Both the position numbers and the translations under genes were made by a program. From the NCBI GenBank assembly GCA_038222225.1, contig JBBRHV010000005.1, positions 4,477 through 68,476 of the forward strand: a DNA stretch of 64,000 nucleotides, written 5' to 3'. Shown here piece after piece: positions 23,457 through 32,325 of this stretch (the stretch's first letter is position 1; the number at the start of each line of letters is the position of its first letter). This DNA comes from JAKLFA01 sp038222225 (GTDB lineage Bacteria; Omnitrophota; Gorgyraeia; Zapsychrales; JANLHA01). A model generated the notes under the pieces. The model was not told the DNA's origin and did not search any database. It saw nothing but the letters and a program-made list of their open reading frames with translations.

Positions 23457-25025
23457 ATGAACTTAGAAAACACGCATTTAGTTACAGCATTTGCATCATT
23501 CGCATTAGGAATTTGCTTAGGGATTTTATGGCGGACCTATTTCGCCAACAAAAGGATTCGCAAGGCCGAAGACAAAGCCCGTAAGCTTACGGAATTTTCG
23601 GAACGTGAAGCGGAAGCGCATAAGAAAGAAGCAGAATTAGCAGGAAAAGACCTGCTGATCAAGCTGCGTCAGGATTTTGAAAAGGAAACAAAAACCCGGC
23701 GGGAAGAGCTGGTTGTGTTGGAAAAACGCCTGCATCAGAAAGAAGAAAACATTGAGAAGCGTGTTGATCTTCTGGAAAAGAAGGAAAAGGACATTGATTC
23801 GAGAGTCGGCGCCTTGCGCAAGGATGAAGAACGGAACAAGCTGCGCGATCAAGATTTGAATAATTTGATTGAAGAAGAGAAAAAACGTTTGCAGGAGATC
23901 TCTTCGATGACATCCGAACAGGCCAAGGAGCTGCTTTTAAAGCGCATGGATGAAGAAATCGTTCATGAAAAGGCGACCCGCTTGCGTCAGATGGAAGAGG
24001 ACATCAAGGAGAACAGCGAAAAAACAGCGCGTCAGATTCTTACAACCGCTATTCAGCGCTGCGCTTCGGATCATACCGCCGAAACGACCTTGAGCGTGGT
24101 GCCTCTCCCTAACGATGAAATGAAAGGCCGCATTATCGGCCGTGAAGGGCGCAATATCCGGGCCCTTGAGATGGCAACGGGAGTGGATATTATTATTGAT
24201 GACACGCCGGAGGCGGTTACGATCTCAGGGTTTGATATGGTTCGTCGTGAAATTGCCCGCATTGCGCTGGAAAAGCTCATAGCTGACGGGCGGATTCATC
24301 CCGGACGCATTGAAGAGGTTGTGGAAAAGGCCAAGCTGGAAATTGAAAAAATTATTAAAGAAGAGGGCGATAAGGCCGCTTTTGAGATGGGGATTCACCG
24401 TATGCATCCTGAGCTTCTTCGGCTGGTCGGAAAATTAAAATACCGCACCAGTTTTGGTCAGAATGCACTGATTCATACCAAAGAGGTTGCCCGTATCATG
24501 TCTTTAATGGCCACCCAGCTTGGTTTTGATCCTAAAATTGCGCTTCGCGTCGGGCTTTTGCATGATATCGGGAAAGTCGTGTCTCAGGAAATTGAGGAAG
24601 GAACGCATGCTGTTGTCGGTGCGAACCTTGCGAAGAAGCATGGAGAAAATGAAGTGGTGGTCAACGCCATTGCCTCGCATCATGAAGAGGTCGAATGCAA
24701 TTCGCTTTACGGTGTTTTACTTTGTGCGGCCGATGCGGTCAGCGCATCCCGTCCGGGCGCCCGTGCGGAAACGCTGGATATTTATGTGAAGAGATTGGAA
24801 AGCCTGGAAAAAATCGCCAATGCGTTTAAAGGCGTCGAGAAGTCCTACGCGCTTCAAGCCGGACGCGAGGTCCGTGTTTTAGTGGAACCGGGGAAGGTGA
24901 ATGACGATGAAGCGATCGTGATGGCGCGTGATATTCGTAAGCGCGTTGAGCAGGAGCTGGAATATCCGGGGCAGATCAAAGTCATTGTGGTGCGTGAAAC
25001 GCGAGCGATTGAATACGCGAAATAA
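23457..25025 (+). CDS. rny: Ribonuclease Y
   Basis: Membrane-anchored endoribonuclease that initiates mRNA decay. From ATG 23457 (after GAGGGGAG) it is 522 residues, the usual length. Order: an N-terminal membrane anchor (LVTAFASFALGICLGILW), a long charged coiled coil (about 35-210), a KH domain with GRIIGREGRNIRALEMATGVDI, and an HD domain with LLHDIGKV and ASHHEEV. An in-frame ATG at 23292 lies within the preceding gene and is rejected. Confidence 0.96.
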   Translation: MNLENTHLVTAFASFALGICLGILWRTYFANKRIRKAEDKARKLTEFSEREAEAHKKEAELAGKDLLIKLRQDFEKETKTRREELVVLEKRLHQKEENIEKRVDLLEKKEKDIDSRVGALRKDEERNKLRDQDLNNLIEEEKKRLQEISSMTSEQAKELLLKRMDEEIVHEKATRLRQMEEDIKENSEKTARQILTTAIQRCASDHTAETTLSVVPLPNDEMKGRIIGREGRNIRALEMATGVDIIIDDTPEAVTISGFDMVRREIARIALEKLIADGRIHPGRIEEVVEKAKLEIEKIIKEEGDKAAFEMGIHRMHPELLRLVGKLKYRTSFGQNALIHTKEVARIMSLMATQLGFDPKIALRVGLLHDIGKVVSQEIEEGTHAVVGANLAKKHGENEVVVNAIASHHEEVECNSLYGVLLCAADAVSASRPGARAETLDIYVKRLESLEKIANAFKGVEKSYALQAGREVRVLVEPGKVNDDEAIVMARDIRKRVEQELEYPGQIKVIVVRETRAIEYAK

Positions 25026-25317
25026 AATAGGGCACTGAGACACTATGTCACCAAGACACTAGAAAAGGAAAAAGATATAAAAATAAAACATGAAAAAGCG
25101 CAAACATGATGGATGCGAGACTTTAGTTTATAGGCGGGTTGATTTTTAAAGGTTGTTTTTTTTGTTGAGTTTTTTAGTGCTTTAGCATCTTTGTGTTTTT
25201 TTAGTGTCTTGGTGACATAGTGTCTTGGTTTTTATCTTGCGTGTCTTAGTGGCGAGTGTCGTGGCGTCTGGGTGTCGTAGTGTCTTGGGTTTTTAGTGTC
25301 TTCTAAGAGGTTTTTAA
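25026..25317. repeat. Intergenic repeat region after rny
   Basis: A 292-base noncoding stretch. A 23-base sequence at 25039-25061 recurs as its exact reverse complement at 25202-25224, and the right half (25180-25310) is filled with degenerate units like TAGTGTCTTGGTG, GTGTCTTAGTG and GTGTCGTAGTG, spaced 8 to 15 bases apart. The same unit reappears after hypD at 42707-42749. No ORF or known RNA fits. Probably a dispersed repeat family with hairpin potential. Confidence 0.7.
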
Positions 25318-26124
25318 ATGATGAATATCCTTTGCATCGGAGATGTGGTCGGCAAGGCCGGGCGGCAGGTTTTGGAAGAAGAACTTCCAAAGCTGAAGGA
25401 GGAATTTGCGCTGGACGCGGTCATCGTCAATGCTGAAAATGCTGCCGGAGGATCCGGCCTTACGGAGAGAATGGCCAAACAACTTTTCCGCATCGGCTGT
25501 GACGCGATCACCCTCGGGGATCATGTGTGGGACCGGGAAGAGTTGCTTGAGTATTTGAAAGAGGAACCCCGCGTTTTGCGCCCGGCCAATTTCCCCGATG
25601 AGGTTCCCGGGGCAGGCTCGGTGGTGATCACGACACAGAAGGGCGTGCGCATTGGGGTGGTCAGTCTTTTGGGGAGGGTTTTTGTAAAGTATTACACAGA
25701 GTGCCCTTTCCGCACCGCGGAACGGCACATTGAGAAGTTGAAGAAGGAGACCTCGATCATTTTTGTTGATTTTCATGCCGAGGCAACCAGCGAAAAGATC
25801 GCCATGGGATGGTTTCTCGATGGAAAGGTGTCGGCTGTTGTCGGGACGCATACGCATATTCAGACGGCGGATGAAAGAATTCTTCCCAAAGGGACGGCGT
25901 ATATTACAGATTTGGGCATGACCGGCCCGTATGATTCGGTGATCGGCCAGAAGAAAGAAAAAATTATTAAACGGTTCTTAACTGGGCTGCCAGCCCGGTT
26001 TGAAGTCGCTAAAGATGATTCCGTTTTGCACGGCGTGATTGTTTCGCTGGATGAACAAAGCGGAGCTGCGCAGAAGATCATCCGTATACAAAGGAGGCTT
26101 GTATGTCTGCCTGGGAAGGACTGA
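25318..26124 (+). CDS. YmdB-family metallophosphoesterase
   Basis: Calcineurin-like dinuclear-metal phosphoesterase. The 268 residues include NILCIGDVVGKAGRQ, VNAENAAGGSGLTE, LGDHVWDRE, VDFHAEATSEK and VVGTHTHIQTADERILP, which supply the metal ligands Asp, Asn and His of the family. Bacillus YmdB is a reported 2',3'-cyclic nucleotide phosphodiesterase and is encoded next to rny, as here. That supports a shared role in RNA turnover or signalling, though the biochemical activity is inferred. The end overlaps the PilZ gene by 22 bases. Confidence 0.92.
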   Translation: MMNILCIGDVVGKAGRQVLEEELPKLKEEFALDAVIVNAENAAGGSGLTERMAKQLFRIGCDAITLGDHVWDREELLEYLKEEPRVLRPANFPDEVPGAGSVVITTQKGVRIGVVSLLGRVFVKYYTECPFRTAERHIEKLKKETSIIFVDFHAEATSEKIAMGWFLDGKVSAVVGTHTHIQTADERILPKGTAYITDLGMTGPYDSVIGQKKEKIIKRFLTGLPARFEVAKDDSVLHGVIVSLDEQSGAAQKIIRIQRRLVCLPGKD

Positions 26125-26486
26125 ACCGGAGAAAATTTCCAAGAGCCAAATATCCGTGTATGGTGACGATATGGATTGGGGCCGAGGATGAAGAGGTTTG
26201 TTTAACACATACAGAGAACCTGGGAATCGGCGGGGTCTGCTTGATTTTAAATCAGCGACTGGAAAGAACCGCCGAAGTCGGGCTTGAAATTGATCTTTTG
26301 GACTTAAAGGATCATGTGAAGTGCCGCGGAAAAGTGATGTGGGTGGTTGAGCGCAAGGGAAAAGACGCAAGCAGCCCGTTCACATATGATATCGGGATTG
26401 AATTTCTTAATATCGGCGAATTCGATCGCAGCCGTATTCAAGCGATTGTTAAGCGATTAGAAAAATACCCACAAAATCGGGCGTAA
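26103..26486 (+). CDS. PilZ domain protein (possible c-di-GMP effector)
   Basis: A 127-residue single-domain protein. It has the N-terminal arginine motif RRKFPRAKYP (RxxxR type) and NLGIGGVCL in place of the canonical (D/N)xSxxG, with Gly where the Ser normally is. C-di-GMP binding is plausible but not assured because of this change. The start overlaps the end of ymdB by 22 bases and gltX follows 4 bases after the stop, so all three are probably one transcript. No membrane segment is seen. Confidence 0.75.
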   Translation: MSAWEGLNRRKFPRAKYPCMVTIWIGAEDEEVCLTHTENLGIGGVCLILNQRLERTAEVGLEIDLLDLKDHVKCRGKVMWVVERKGKDASSPFTYDIGIEFLNIGEFDRSRIQAIVKRLEKYPQNRA

Positions 26487-26490
26487 CGAA

Positions 26491-27768
26491 ATGACTATCA
26501 AGACACGATTTGCCCCAAGTCCAACCGGATTTTTGCATATTGGCGGGGCGCGTACAGCATTGTTCAACTGGATGTACGCACGTTCGCAGGGAGGGTGTTT
26601 TGTTTTGCGGATCGAAGATACCGATCAAGAACGGTCTAAGCGCGAATATCTCGATGAGATTGTGGACAGCATGGAGTGGCTGGGATTTGCCTGGGACGAA
26701 TTGTATCAGCAAAGCGACCGTTTTGATCTGTATCGGCAGTATGCACAGAAGCTTTTAGATGAGGGCAAGGCGTATACGGATGGCCCGGCGGTGATCTTAA
26801 AAATCCCGCAAATGCAGCTTAAGTTTTTTGATTTAATTCGCGGCGAGGTTGAATTTAACTCGGAAACGATCAAGGATCAGGTTCTGATCAAATCGGATGG
26901 ATCTCCAACGTATAGTTTTGCCTGTGTTGTTGATGATGCGCTGATGGAGATCTCGCATGTGATCCGCGGTGAAGATCACATTTCTAATACCCCTAAGCAG
27001 CTTGCGATCTATCAGGCCCTTGATCTGAAGCCGCCGAAATTTGCGCACCTTCCTTTGATCATGGATGAAGAGGGCGGACGGATGTCCAAGCGCAGCGGCG
27101 CGACCGCGGTGAGTGATTACCGCAGGCAGGGATTTTTGCCGGACGCCTTGGTCAACTATCTGATGCTTTTAGGCTGGTCACCCGGGGACAATCAGGAAGT
27201 GATCTCTTTGCCGTCGGCTGTGAAAAAGTTTTCGATTAAAAAAGTCAATAAGGCGGCGGCCGCGTTTTCGATGGACAAATTGAAATGGCTGAACGCGGAG
27301 TATCTCAAGACCATGCCGCTGGAACAACTCGTTGAATTTGTCGTTCCGTTTTTAAAGGAACGGGGCTGGATCGCGGAGGATTATGATAGAAACTGGATTT
27401 TAAATATTGTAGAATTATATAAAAGCCGGATGGCTGACATTGAAGAGTTTTTGGTCCGCACGGCCTATTTATTTCAGGAGGATTTTTCCGTGTCTGATGC
27501 GATGAAGGAAAAACAGCTCACCGTTGAGCAGACGGCTTGTTTTCCGGATTTTGCGGAGAATTTAAAAAGAGTGGATCCGTTTTCAAAGGAATTGGTAGAA
27601 CAGGCTTTTCGCCGTTGTGTTGAGGAACAGAATTTGAAAATGTCAGAGGCGGTTCATCCGGTCAGGGTCGCGTTGACCGGAAGCGATGTGGGGCCGGGCC
27701 TTTTTGAAACCATGGCGGTTTTAGGAAAAGAAAAAACATTGAAGAGACTTCAGCTGGTAGGAGCATAA
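26491..27768 (+). CDS. gltX: Glutamate-tRNA ligase (short form)
   Basis: Class I synthetase charging tRNA-Glu. The 425 residues have RFAPSPTGFLHIGGARTALF with the HIGH-type site and RMSKRSGA as the KMSKS loop. The usual length is 465-490. The missing part is visible: after DEGKAYTD the sequence jumps to GPAVILKIP, omitting roughly 35-40 residues that normally carry the Cys-rich zinc loop. The DNA reads through without a frameshift. A separate GlnRS (28193) is present, so this enzyme need not charge tRNA-Gln. Confidence 0.94.
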   Translation: MTIKTRFAPSPTGFLHIGGARTALFNWMYARSQGGCFVLRIEDTDQERSKREYLDEIVDSMEWLGFAWDELYQQSDRFDLYRQYAQKLLDEGKAYTDGPAVILKIPQMQLKFFDLIRGEVEFNSETIKDQVLIKSDGSPTYSFACVVDDALMEISHVIRGEDHISNTPKQLAIYQALDLKPPKFAHLPLIMDEEGGRMSKRSGATAVSDYRRQGFLPDALVNYLMLLGWSPGDNQEVISLPSAVKKFSIKKVNKAAAAFSMDKLKWLNAEYLKTMPLEQLVEFVVPFLKERGWIAEDYDRNWILNIVELYKSRMADIEEFLVRTAYLFQEDFSVSDAMKEKQLTVEQTACFPDFAENLKRVDPFSKELVEQAFRRCVEEQNLKMSEAVHPVRVALTGSDVGPGLFETMAVLGKEKTLKRLQLVGA

Positions 27769-27781
27769 CAAGGGGGCGGGC

Positions 27782-27925
27782 ATGAAACGATTTGTTTTCG
27801 CGGTTTTTTTATTGTGTTTTGTAACGGCGGGATGCGCGTCGGGCTCAGGCCAGAAAACGCCGCTGGAAAAGACAGTTGATGTGGTTGAGAAGGCCGATGC
27901 CTGGGTCCAGGAAAATTTATGGTAA
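27782..27925 (+). CDS. Small lipoprotein (47 residues)
   Basis: Reads MKRFVFAVFLLCFVTAGCAS and continues to residue 47. It has a basic start, a hydrophobic stretch and a lipobox-like TAGC with Cys18, so the mature lipoprotein would be only about 30 residues. The tail is charged and may form a short helix (VDVVEKADAWVQENLW). It resembles entericidin-type small lipoproteins in size and layout but I cannot assign it to a family. The start follows AGGGGGCGGGC and lies 13 bases after gltX. Confidence 0.65.
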   Translation: MKRFVFAVFLLCFVTAGCASGSGQKTPLEKTVDVVEKADAWVQENLW

Positions 27926-27973
27926 AACGAAGTTGGGTTTGTTATTATTGATCTTTCAATTCTGAGTATTTTT

Positions 27974-28044
27974 TGCCCTGTCGTTCAATGGTAGGACACG
28001 AGAATCTGGATCTCGGTATCATGGTTCGATCCCATGCGGGGCAG
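27974..28044 (+). tRNA. tRNA-Gln (CTG)
   Basis: A 71-nt cloverleaf with acceptor arms TGCCCTG / CGGGGCA, anticodon stem CGAGA / TCTCG with loop ATCTGGA (anticodon CTG), T-loop GGTTCGATCCC and discriminator G, as expected for glutamine. No CCA is encoded. glnS starts 149 bases downstream. Confidence 0.93.
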
Positions 28045-28050
28045 TACTTC

Positions 28051-28163
28051 ATTTCGCGCCCCCCGGAAGAGGGACGCGAAATTATTTGACCCTCGTTTAA
28101 AAAAGAACCTGTGGGCGCACACGGGTTCGCCGGCCCTGCGAAGCAGGGAGCCCAGGCGGCGAA
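28051..28163. repeat. Two inverted repeats between tRNA-Gln and glnS
   Basis: First: perfect 8-base arms ATTTCGCG (28051-28058) and CGCGAAAT (28075-28082). Second: arms TTCGCCG (28126-28132) and CGGCGAA (28157-28163) enclosing a smaller hairpin CCCTGC-GAA-GCAGGG. The first may end the tRNA transcript. The inner hairpin shares the 10-mer TGCGAAGCAG with the pheS-pheT element. Confidence 0.6.
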
Positions 28164-28192
28164 AAATGACTCTAACAAACAGTTGAGTTTTA

Positions 28193-29884
28193 ATGACCGA
28201 ACCTATCAATGAAAAATCTTTAGATTTTATCCGTCAGATCGTTGCGGAGGATGTTAAAAACGGGACGCACGGTGGAAAAGTCGTAACGCGCTTTCCGCCG
28301 GAACCTAACGGATATCTGCATATCGGCCATGCCAAATCGATCTGCTTGAATTTCGGCGTTGCCCAGGAATTCGATGGCCGCTGCCATCTTCGTTTCGACG
28401 ATACTAATCCGATCAAAGAAGAGCAGGAATATATTGATTCGATCAAAACCGATGTGCGCTGGTTGGGGTTTGATTGGGGCCAGCATGAATATTATGCCTC
28501 GGACTATTTCGATCAGCTTCATGCGTTTGCTGTTCAGCTGATCAAAAAAGGAAAGGCCTACGTGGATGACCTTTCTATGGAGCAGATCCGTGAATACCGG
28601 GGAACATTGACGGAAGCCGGCAAGCCGAGCCCCTACCGTGACCGTTCCGTTGAGGACAATCTGGAGCTTTTTGAAGGAATGAAAGCGGGCAAATTTCAAG
28701 AAGGCGAAAAAGTTTTGCGCGCGAAAATGGATATGGCCGCTCCCAACATCAACATGCGCGATCCGGTGATGTATCGCATTTTGCATGCGTCCCATCCGCG
28801 TACGGGGGACAAATGGTGCATTTATCCGATGTATGATTTCGCTCACGGACAATCGGATTCGATCGAAGGGATCACGCATTCGATCTGCACACTGGAATTT
28901 GAAAATCACAAACCGCTCTATGACTGGTTTATCCGGGAACTCGGGATCTTTCCGTCTCATCAATATGAATTTGCGCGTTTGAATCTGACATATACGGTTT
29001 TAAGCAAACGAAAATTATTGGAACTGGTCAACGCCAAAGCGGTAGACGGGTGGGATGACCCGCGCATGCCGACGTTAAGCGGAATCCGCCGCCGGGGATA
29101 CACGCCGGAAGCGATCCAGGAATTTTGCAAACGGATCGGCGTGGCTCGGGTGGACGGCGTGATCGACGTGTCTCTGCTGGAATATTGTTTGAGAGAAGAT
29201 TTAAACCGGCGCGCGCAGCGGGTGATGGCAGTTTTGAAGCCCTTGAAAGTGGTTATTACGAATTATCCTGAAGGACAAACCGAACAACTGGAGGCTGTGA
29301 ACAATCCTGAAGATGAGAGCGCCGGGACAAGGAGGATTCCGTTTTCGCGCGAGCTCTACATCGAGCAGGAGGATTTCATGGAGGAGCCTCCGAAGAACTT
29401 TTACCGGTTAGGTCCGGGCCGTGAGGTCCGGTTACGGTATGGGTATTTTATTCGTTGTGAAGAGGTCGTTAAAGACAGTAATGGCCGGGTTGTTGAGCTG
29501 CGATGCACATATGACCCAGAGACCAGGGGAGGCAATGCCCCTGACGGGCGAAAGGTCAAAGGAACGATCCATTGGGTGTCGGCCTCTGAATCGATTCAAG
29601 CCGAGGTTCGGTTGTATGACCGGCTGTTCAGTGTTGAAAACCCCAATGCTGTTGACGAGGGACAGGATTTTAAATTCCATTTGAATCCAGATTCAATGGT
29701 GATATTAAACGGATGCCGCTTAGAGCCTTTCCTGAACAATGCCGTAGGTGAGACCCCTTATCAGTTTGAACGCAAAGGATATTTTTGTTTGGACTGCAAG
29801 CTTTCGAAAGACGGAAAGCTTGTTTTTAACCGGACGGTTTCACTGAAAGACGCCTGGGCAAAAATCTCGCAAAAAAATCAATAA
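28193..29884 (+). CDS. glnS: Glutamine-tRNA ligase
   Basis: Charges tRNA-Gln directly. The 563 residues match GlnRS: RFPPEPNGYLHIGHAKSICLNFG (HIGH site PNGYLHIGHAKS), FDDTNP, the ICTLEFENHKPLYDWF stretch and the KMSKS-equivalent VLSKRKL, followed by the two C-terminal beta-barrel anticodon domains. GlnRS-specific motifs distinguish it from GluRS. Its presence means glutamine can be loaded without the GatCAB amidation route. A tRNA-Gln gene lies directly upstream. Confidence 0.97.
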   Translation: MTEPINEKSLDFIRQIVAEDVKNGTHGGKVVTRFPPEPNGYLHIGHAKSICLNFGVAQEFDGRCHLRFDDTNPIKEEQEYIDSIKTDVRWLGFDWGQHEYYASDYFDQLHAFAVQLIKKGKAYVDDLSMEQIREYRGTLTEAGKPSPYRDRSVEDNLELFEGMKAGKFQEGEKVLRAKMDMAAPNINMRDPVMYRILHASHPRTGDKWCIYPMYDFAHGQSDSIEGITHSICTLEFENHKPLYDWFIRELGIFPSHQYEFARLNLTYTVLSKRKLLELVNAKAVDGWDDPRMPTLSGIRRRGYTPEAIQEFCKRIGVARVDGVIDVSLLEYCLREDLNRRAQRVMAVLKPLKVVITNYPEGQTEQLEAVNNPEDESAGTRRIPFSRELYIEQEDFMEEPPKNFYRLGPGREVRLRYGYFIRCEEVVKDSNGRVVELRCTYDPETRGGNAPDGRKVKGTIHWVSASESIQAEVRLYDRLFSVENPNAVDEGQDFKFHLNPDSMVILNGCRLEPFLNNAVGETPYQFERKGYFCLDCKLSKDGKLVFNRTVSLKDAWAKISQKNQ

Positions 29885-29963
29885 CGCCGTTTTGGGCAGA
29901 TGACGATAGCTGGAAAACGCTTGGCTTAGGGCAAGCAGGTCTAAGGTTTTTAAAGGACTGTGT

Positions 29964-31598
29964 ATGAACGCATTATTTTTAGTCGGGCTGGTGGTTTTTT
30001 TGGGGACCATCAGCGGGAAAGTGTTTCAAAAACTTCACATCCCTCAGGTGGTCGGTTATATCTTGTTGGGGCTTATTGTCGGGAAATCATCGTTGCATAT
30101 TTTTGAAGGGCCGATCGTTGATTCTTTGATGCAGGTGGTGAGCTTCACGCTGGGGATTATCGGATTCATCATCGGCGGTGAACTGAAGGCCGATGTGTTC
30201 AAGCGGTATGGGCGTAGCATTTATGCCATCCTGTTAGGGGAGGGATTGTTTGCCTTTCTCTTCGTTGCTGTCGCGATTACCTTGATCACGCATAAATTGT
30301 ATTTGGGCCTGATCTTTGGAGCCATTGCGTCAGCCACTGACCCGGCATCAACGATCAATGTCTTATGGGAGTATCGTTCTAAGGGGCCTTTAACCACAAC
30401 GCTGAGTTCGATTGTGGCCTTGGATGACGGTTTGGCGTTGTTGATTTATGGTTTTGCCGTTGTCTTTTCCAAGGCATTGATCACCAAGGCGTCCTTTTCT
30501 TTTTTGTCTTCTGTGGCGGGCCCTTTGTGGGAGATCGCTCAATGTCTGCTGGTGGGTGTTGTGGCGGGGGTGATTGTTTCTAAGACTATTGTACGGATTC
30601 GGGAAAAGGATTTGGCCGTGGCGTTTATTTTGGGTGTGATCGCCGTCGTTGCCGGCGTAGCCTTGTGGTTTGAGTTGGATTTGATCCTTTGCTGTATGTC
30701 GTTGGGGGCCACGATCGCGAATTTGATCCCGAATAAGAGCGAAAAGCTTTTCGCCTCGATCAAGGAAATGAGCGTCGCGTTGTATATTCTGTTCTTTGTT
30801 GTGATCGGCGCGCAGCTCGATATTTCGATTTTTTTGAAGTCTTCCCTGCTTCTGTTGGTGATCGGATATTTGCTTGCCAGAGGATTGGGTAAGGTTTTGG
30901 GCGCAACGTTTGGAGGAATGATCGCGCACGCCAGGCCTGAAGTCGTCCGTTATACGGGATTGGGGCTTTTTACTCAAGGCGGAGTCGCGATGGGCCTGGC
31001 TCTATCGGTTGCCCATGGAATTTCGACGATATCGCCTGAGGGGCAGGAAGCCAGCATATTGATCATGAATGTGGTAGCTGCCACCACATTTATTGTTCAG
31101 TTGTTCGGTCCGTCCTGTGTAAAATTTAGTATTTTGAAAGCGCATGAGGCGTATAAAAATGTGACCAAGGAAGACGTGATTGAATCGTTGAAGGTCAGCG
31201 ATGTGATGCAGAAAAGTTTTGTGCCGATCCCCGAATGTGCCCCGCTAGCGGAAGTGATCCGGATCATCAAGAACGAAGAAGCGCATTACTTGCCGGTGAT
31301 TGACTCGCGCAATCAAAGCATCGGGTCGGTCTCTCTCAACAATATCAAAGATGCCATTTTAGAAGAAGAGCTGAATAATCTGCTGGTTGCCGGGGATATC
31401 GCGATTTTTGATTATTGGGCCATTGCCCAAGACCGTCCGCTGCGGGACGCGATTCAGATTTTTGAAGAGCGGTATCTTGATTACCTGCCGGTGATTAAGG
31501 CCGAAGGCACAAAAGAAGTGGTTGGGATCTTAGAACATCAGCATTTGGCCGGGGCCATCAATCGGGAACTGCTGGCCCGCCAGGGTTCTAGCGAATAA
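29964..31598 (+). CDS. Cation/proton antiporter with C-terminal CBS pair
   Basis: A 544-residue membrane protein. Residues 1-390 form about 12 hydrophobic segments of the Na+(K+)/H+ exchanger fold, with the conserved FGAIASATDPAS helix (exchanger Asp) and GLGLFTQGGVAMGLAL. Residues from about 415 to 535 form two CBS domains (SDVMQKSFVPIPECAPLAEV; HYLPVIDSRNQSIGSV; YLPVIKAEGTKEVVGIL), which usually sense adenine nucleotides. CPA-type exchange is supported; the ion (Na+ or K+) is not determined. It lies just upstream of rex but has its own spacing. Confidence 0.88.
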   Translation: MNALFLVGLVVFLGTISGKVFQKLHIPQVVGYILLGLIVGKSSLHIFEGPIVDSLMQVVSFTLGIIGFIIGGELKADVFKRYGRSIYAILLGEGLFAFLFVAVAITLITHKLYLGLIFGAIASATDPASTINVLWEYRSKGPLTTTLSSIVALDDGLALLIYGFAVVFSKALITKASFSFLSSVAGPLWEIAQCLLVGVVAGVIVSKTIVRIREKDLAVAFILGVIAVVAGVALWFELDLILCCMSLGATIANLIPNKSEKLFASIKEMSVALYILFFVVIGAQLDISIFLKSSLLLLVIGYLLARGLGKVLGATFGGMIAHARPEVVRYTGLGLFTQGGVAMGLALSVAHGISTISPEGQEASILIMNVVAATTFIVQLFGPSCVKFSILKAHEAYKNVTKEDVIESLKVSDVMQKSFVPIPECAPLAEVIRIIKNEEAHYLPVIDSRNQSIGSVSLNNIKDAILEEELNNLLVAGDIAIFDYWAIAQDRPLRDAIQIFEERYLDYLPVIKAEGTKEVVGILEHQHLAGAINRELLARQGSSE

Positions 31599-31618
31599 AG
31601 CACACACTGCAAAAATAC

Positions 31619-31646
31619 TTGCCATCAGGCCGATTCCAGGTATAAT
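31619..31646 (+). promoter_or_regulatory. rex-hypAB promoter
   Basis: -35 TTGCCA at 31619-31624, 16-base spacer, -10 TATAAT at 31641-31646. The Rex operator begins 7 bases after the -10, covering the expected start point. Confidence 0.7.
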
Positions 31647-31652
31647 ATCAAA

Positions 31653-31670
31653 TTGTTAAAAAATTCACGA
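31653..31670. promoter_or_regulatory. Rex operator 1 (upstream of rex)
   Basis: TTGTTAAAAAATTCACGA matches the Rex consensus TTGTGAAAWWWTTCACAA at 16 of 18 positions. It overlaps the expected start point of rex, so Rex should repress its own transcription (and hypAB) when NADH is low. Confidence 0.85.
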
Positions 31671-31689
31671 TTAACTAAGGCAGCGGTGA

Positions 31690-32325
31690 ATGAAAAGATT
31701 TCCACAGCGCACTATTATACGGGCTTTTATTTATTTGAGGGCGCTTGACGCCCTTATTGAAGACGGGCGGGTGTATGTATCTTCCGGCGAGCTTGCCACA
31801 ATAACATCGCTCACGGATGTTCAGATCCGTAAAGATATTTCGGCTTTTGGAAAAGTCGGAAAGCCTCGCGTTGGTTATGATACGCGCCGTTTGAAACAGC
31901 TTTTGGAAGAGTTTGTGGTTCAGAATGTTGTTCATGTGGTTTTGTTTGGGGTTGGAAATTTGGGTTCCGCCATTTTGCGGTATCCCGGATTTCAGGAAGA
32001 CAAAATTAAGATTGTGGCTGCTTTTGACAGTGACCCGGAAAAAGGCGACAAAGCCATTAACGGAATTTCAATCTATCCGCTTGATAAAGCCAAGATGATC
32101 ATTCAAAAGAAACATGTGGAAATCGGCGTGATCGCTGTTCCCAAACAAGCCAGTCAGCAGATTGCCGACCTTTTGGTGTCCTGCGGGGTAGAGTGCGTCG
32201 TGAATTTTTCACCGACGAATATCAGCGTGCCTAAAGGCACGTTTGTGAAGAATATTGACCTGGCGGTAGAGTTTTTAGCGCTTTTTTGTGATATGAGTTC
32301 AAAGAAGGCCGCTCAACATGCATGA
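31690..32325 (+). CDS. rex: Redox-sensing transcriptional repressor Rex
   Basis: Dimeric repressor that binds DNA when NAD+ dominates and releases it when NADH rises. The 211 residues show an N-terminal winged helix (SGELATITSLTDVQIRKDIS, FGKVGKPRVGYDTRRL) and a Rossmann NAD(H) domain with LFGVGNLGSAIL, AAFDSDPEK and the C-terminal swap helix. FGKxGxxRxGY is a strong Rex signature. A matching operator precedes the gene and another precedes the hydrogenase operon. The end overlaps hypA by 8 bases. Confidence 0.96.
   Translation: MKRFPQRTIIRAFIYLRALDALIEDGRVYVSSGELATITSLTDVQIRKDISAFGKVGKPRVGYDTRRLKQLLEEFVVQNVVHVVLFGVGNLGSAILRYPGFQEDKIKIVAAFDSDPEKGDKAINGISIYPLDKAKMIIQKKHVEIGVIAVPKQASQQIADLLVSCGVECVVNFSPTNISVPKGTFVKNIDLAVEFLALFCDMSSKKAAQHA

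Noticed and set aside
25026..25317. CRISPR array
   Set aside because: Units are short, degenerate and irregularly spaced, with inverted rather than direct copies and no cas genes.
28220..28963. 247-codon minus-strand open frame within glnS
   Set aside because: Antisense to a clear GlnRS; no recognisable motif.
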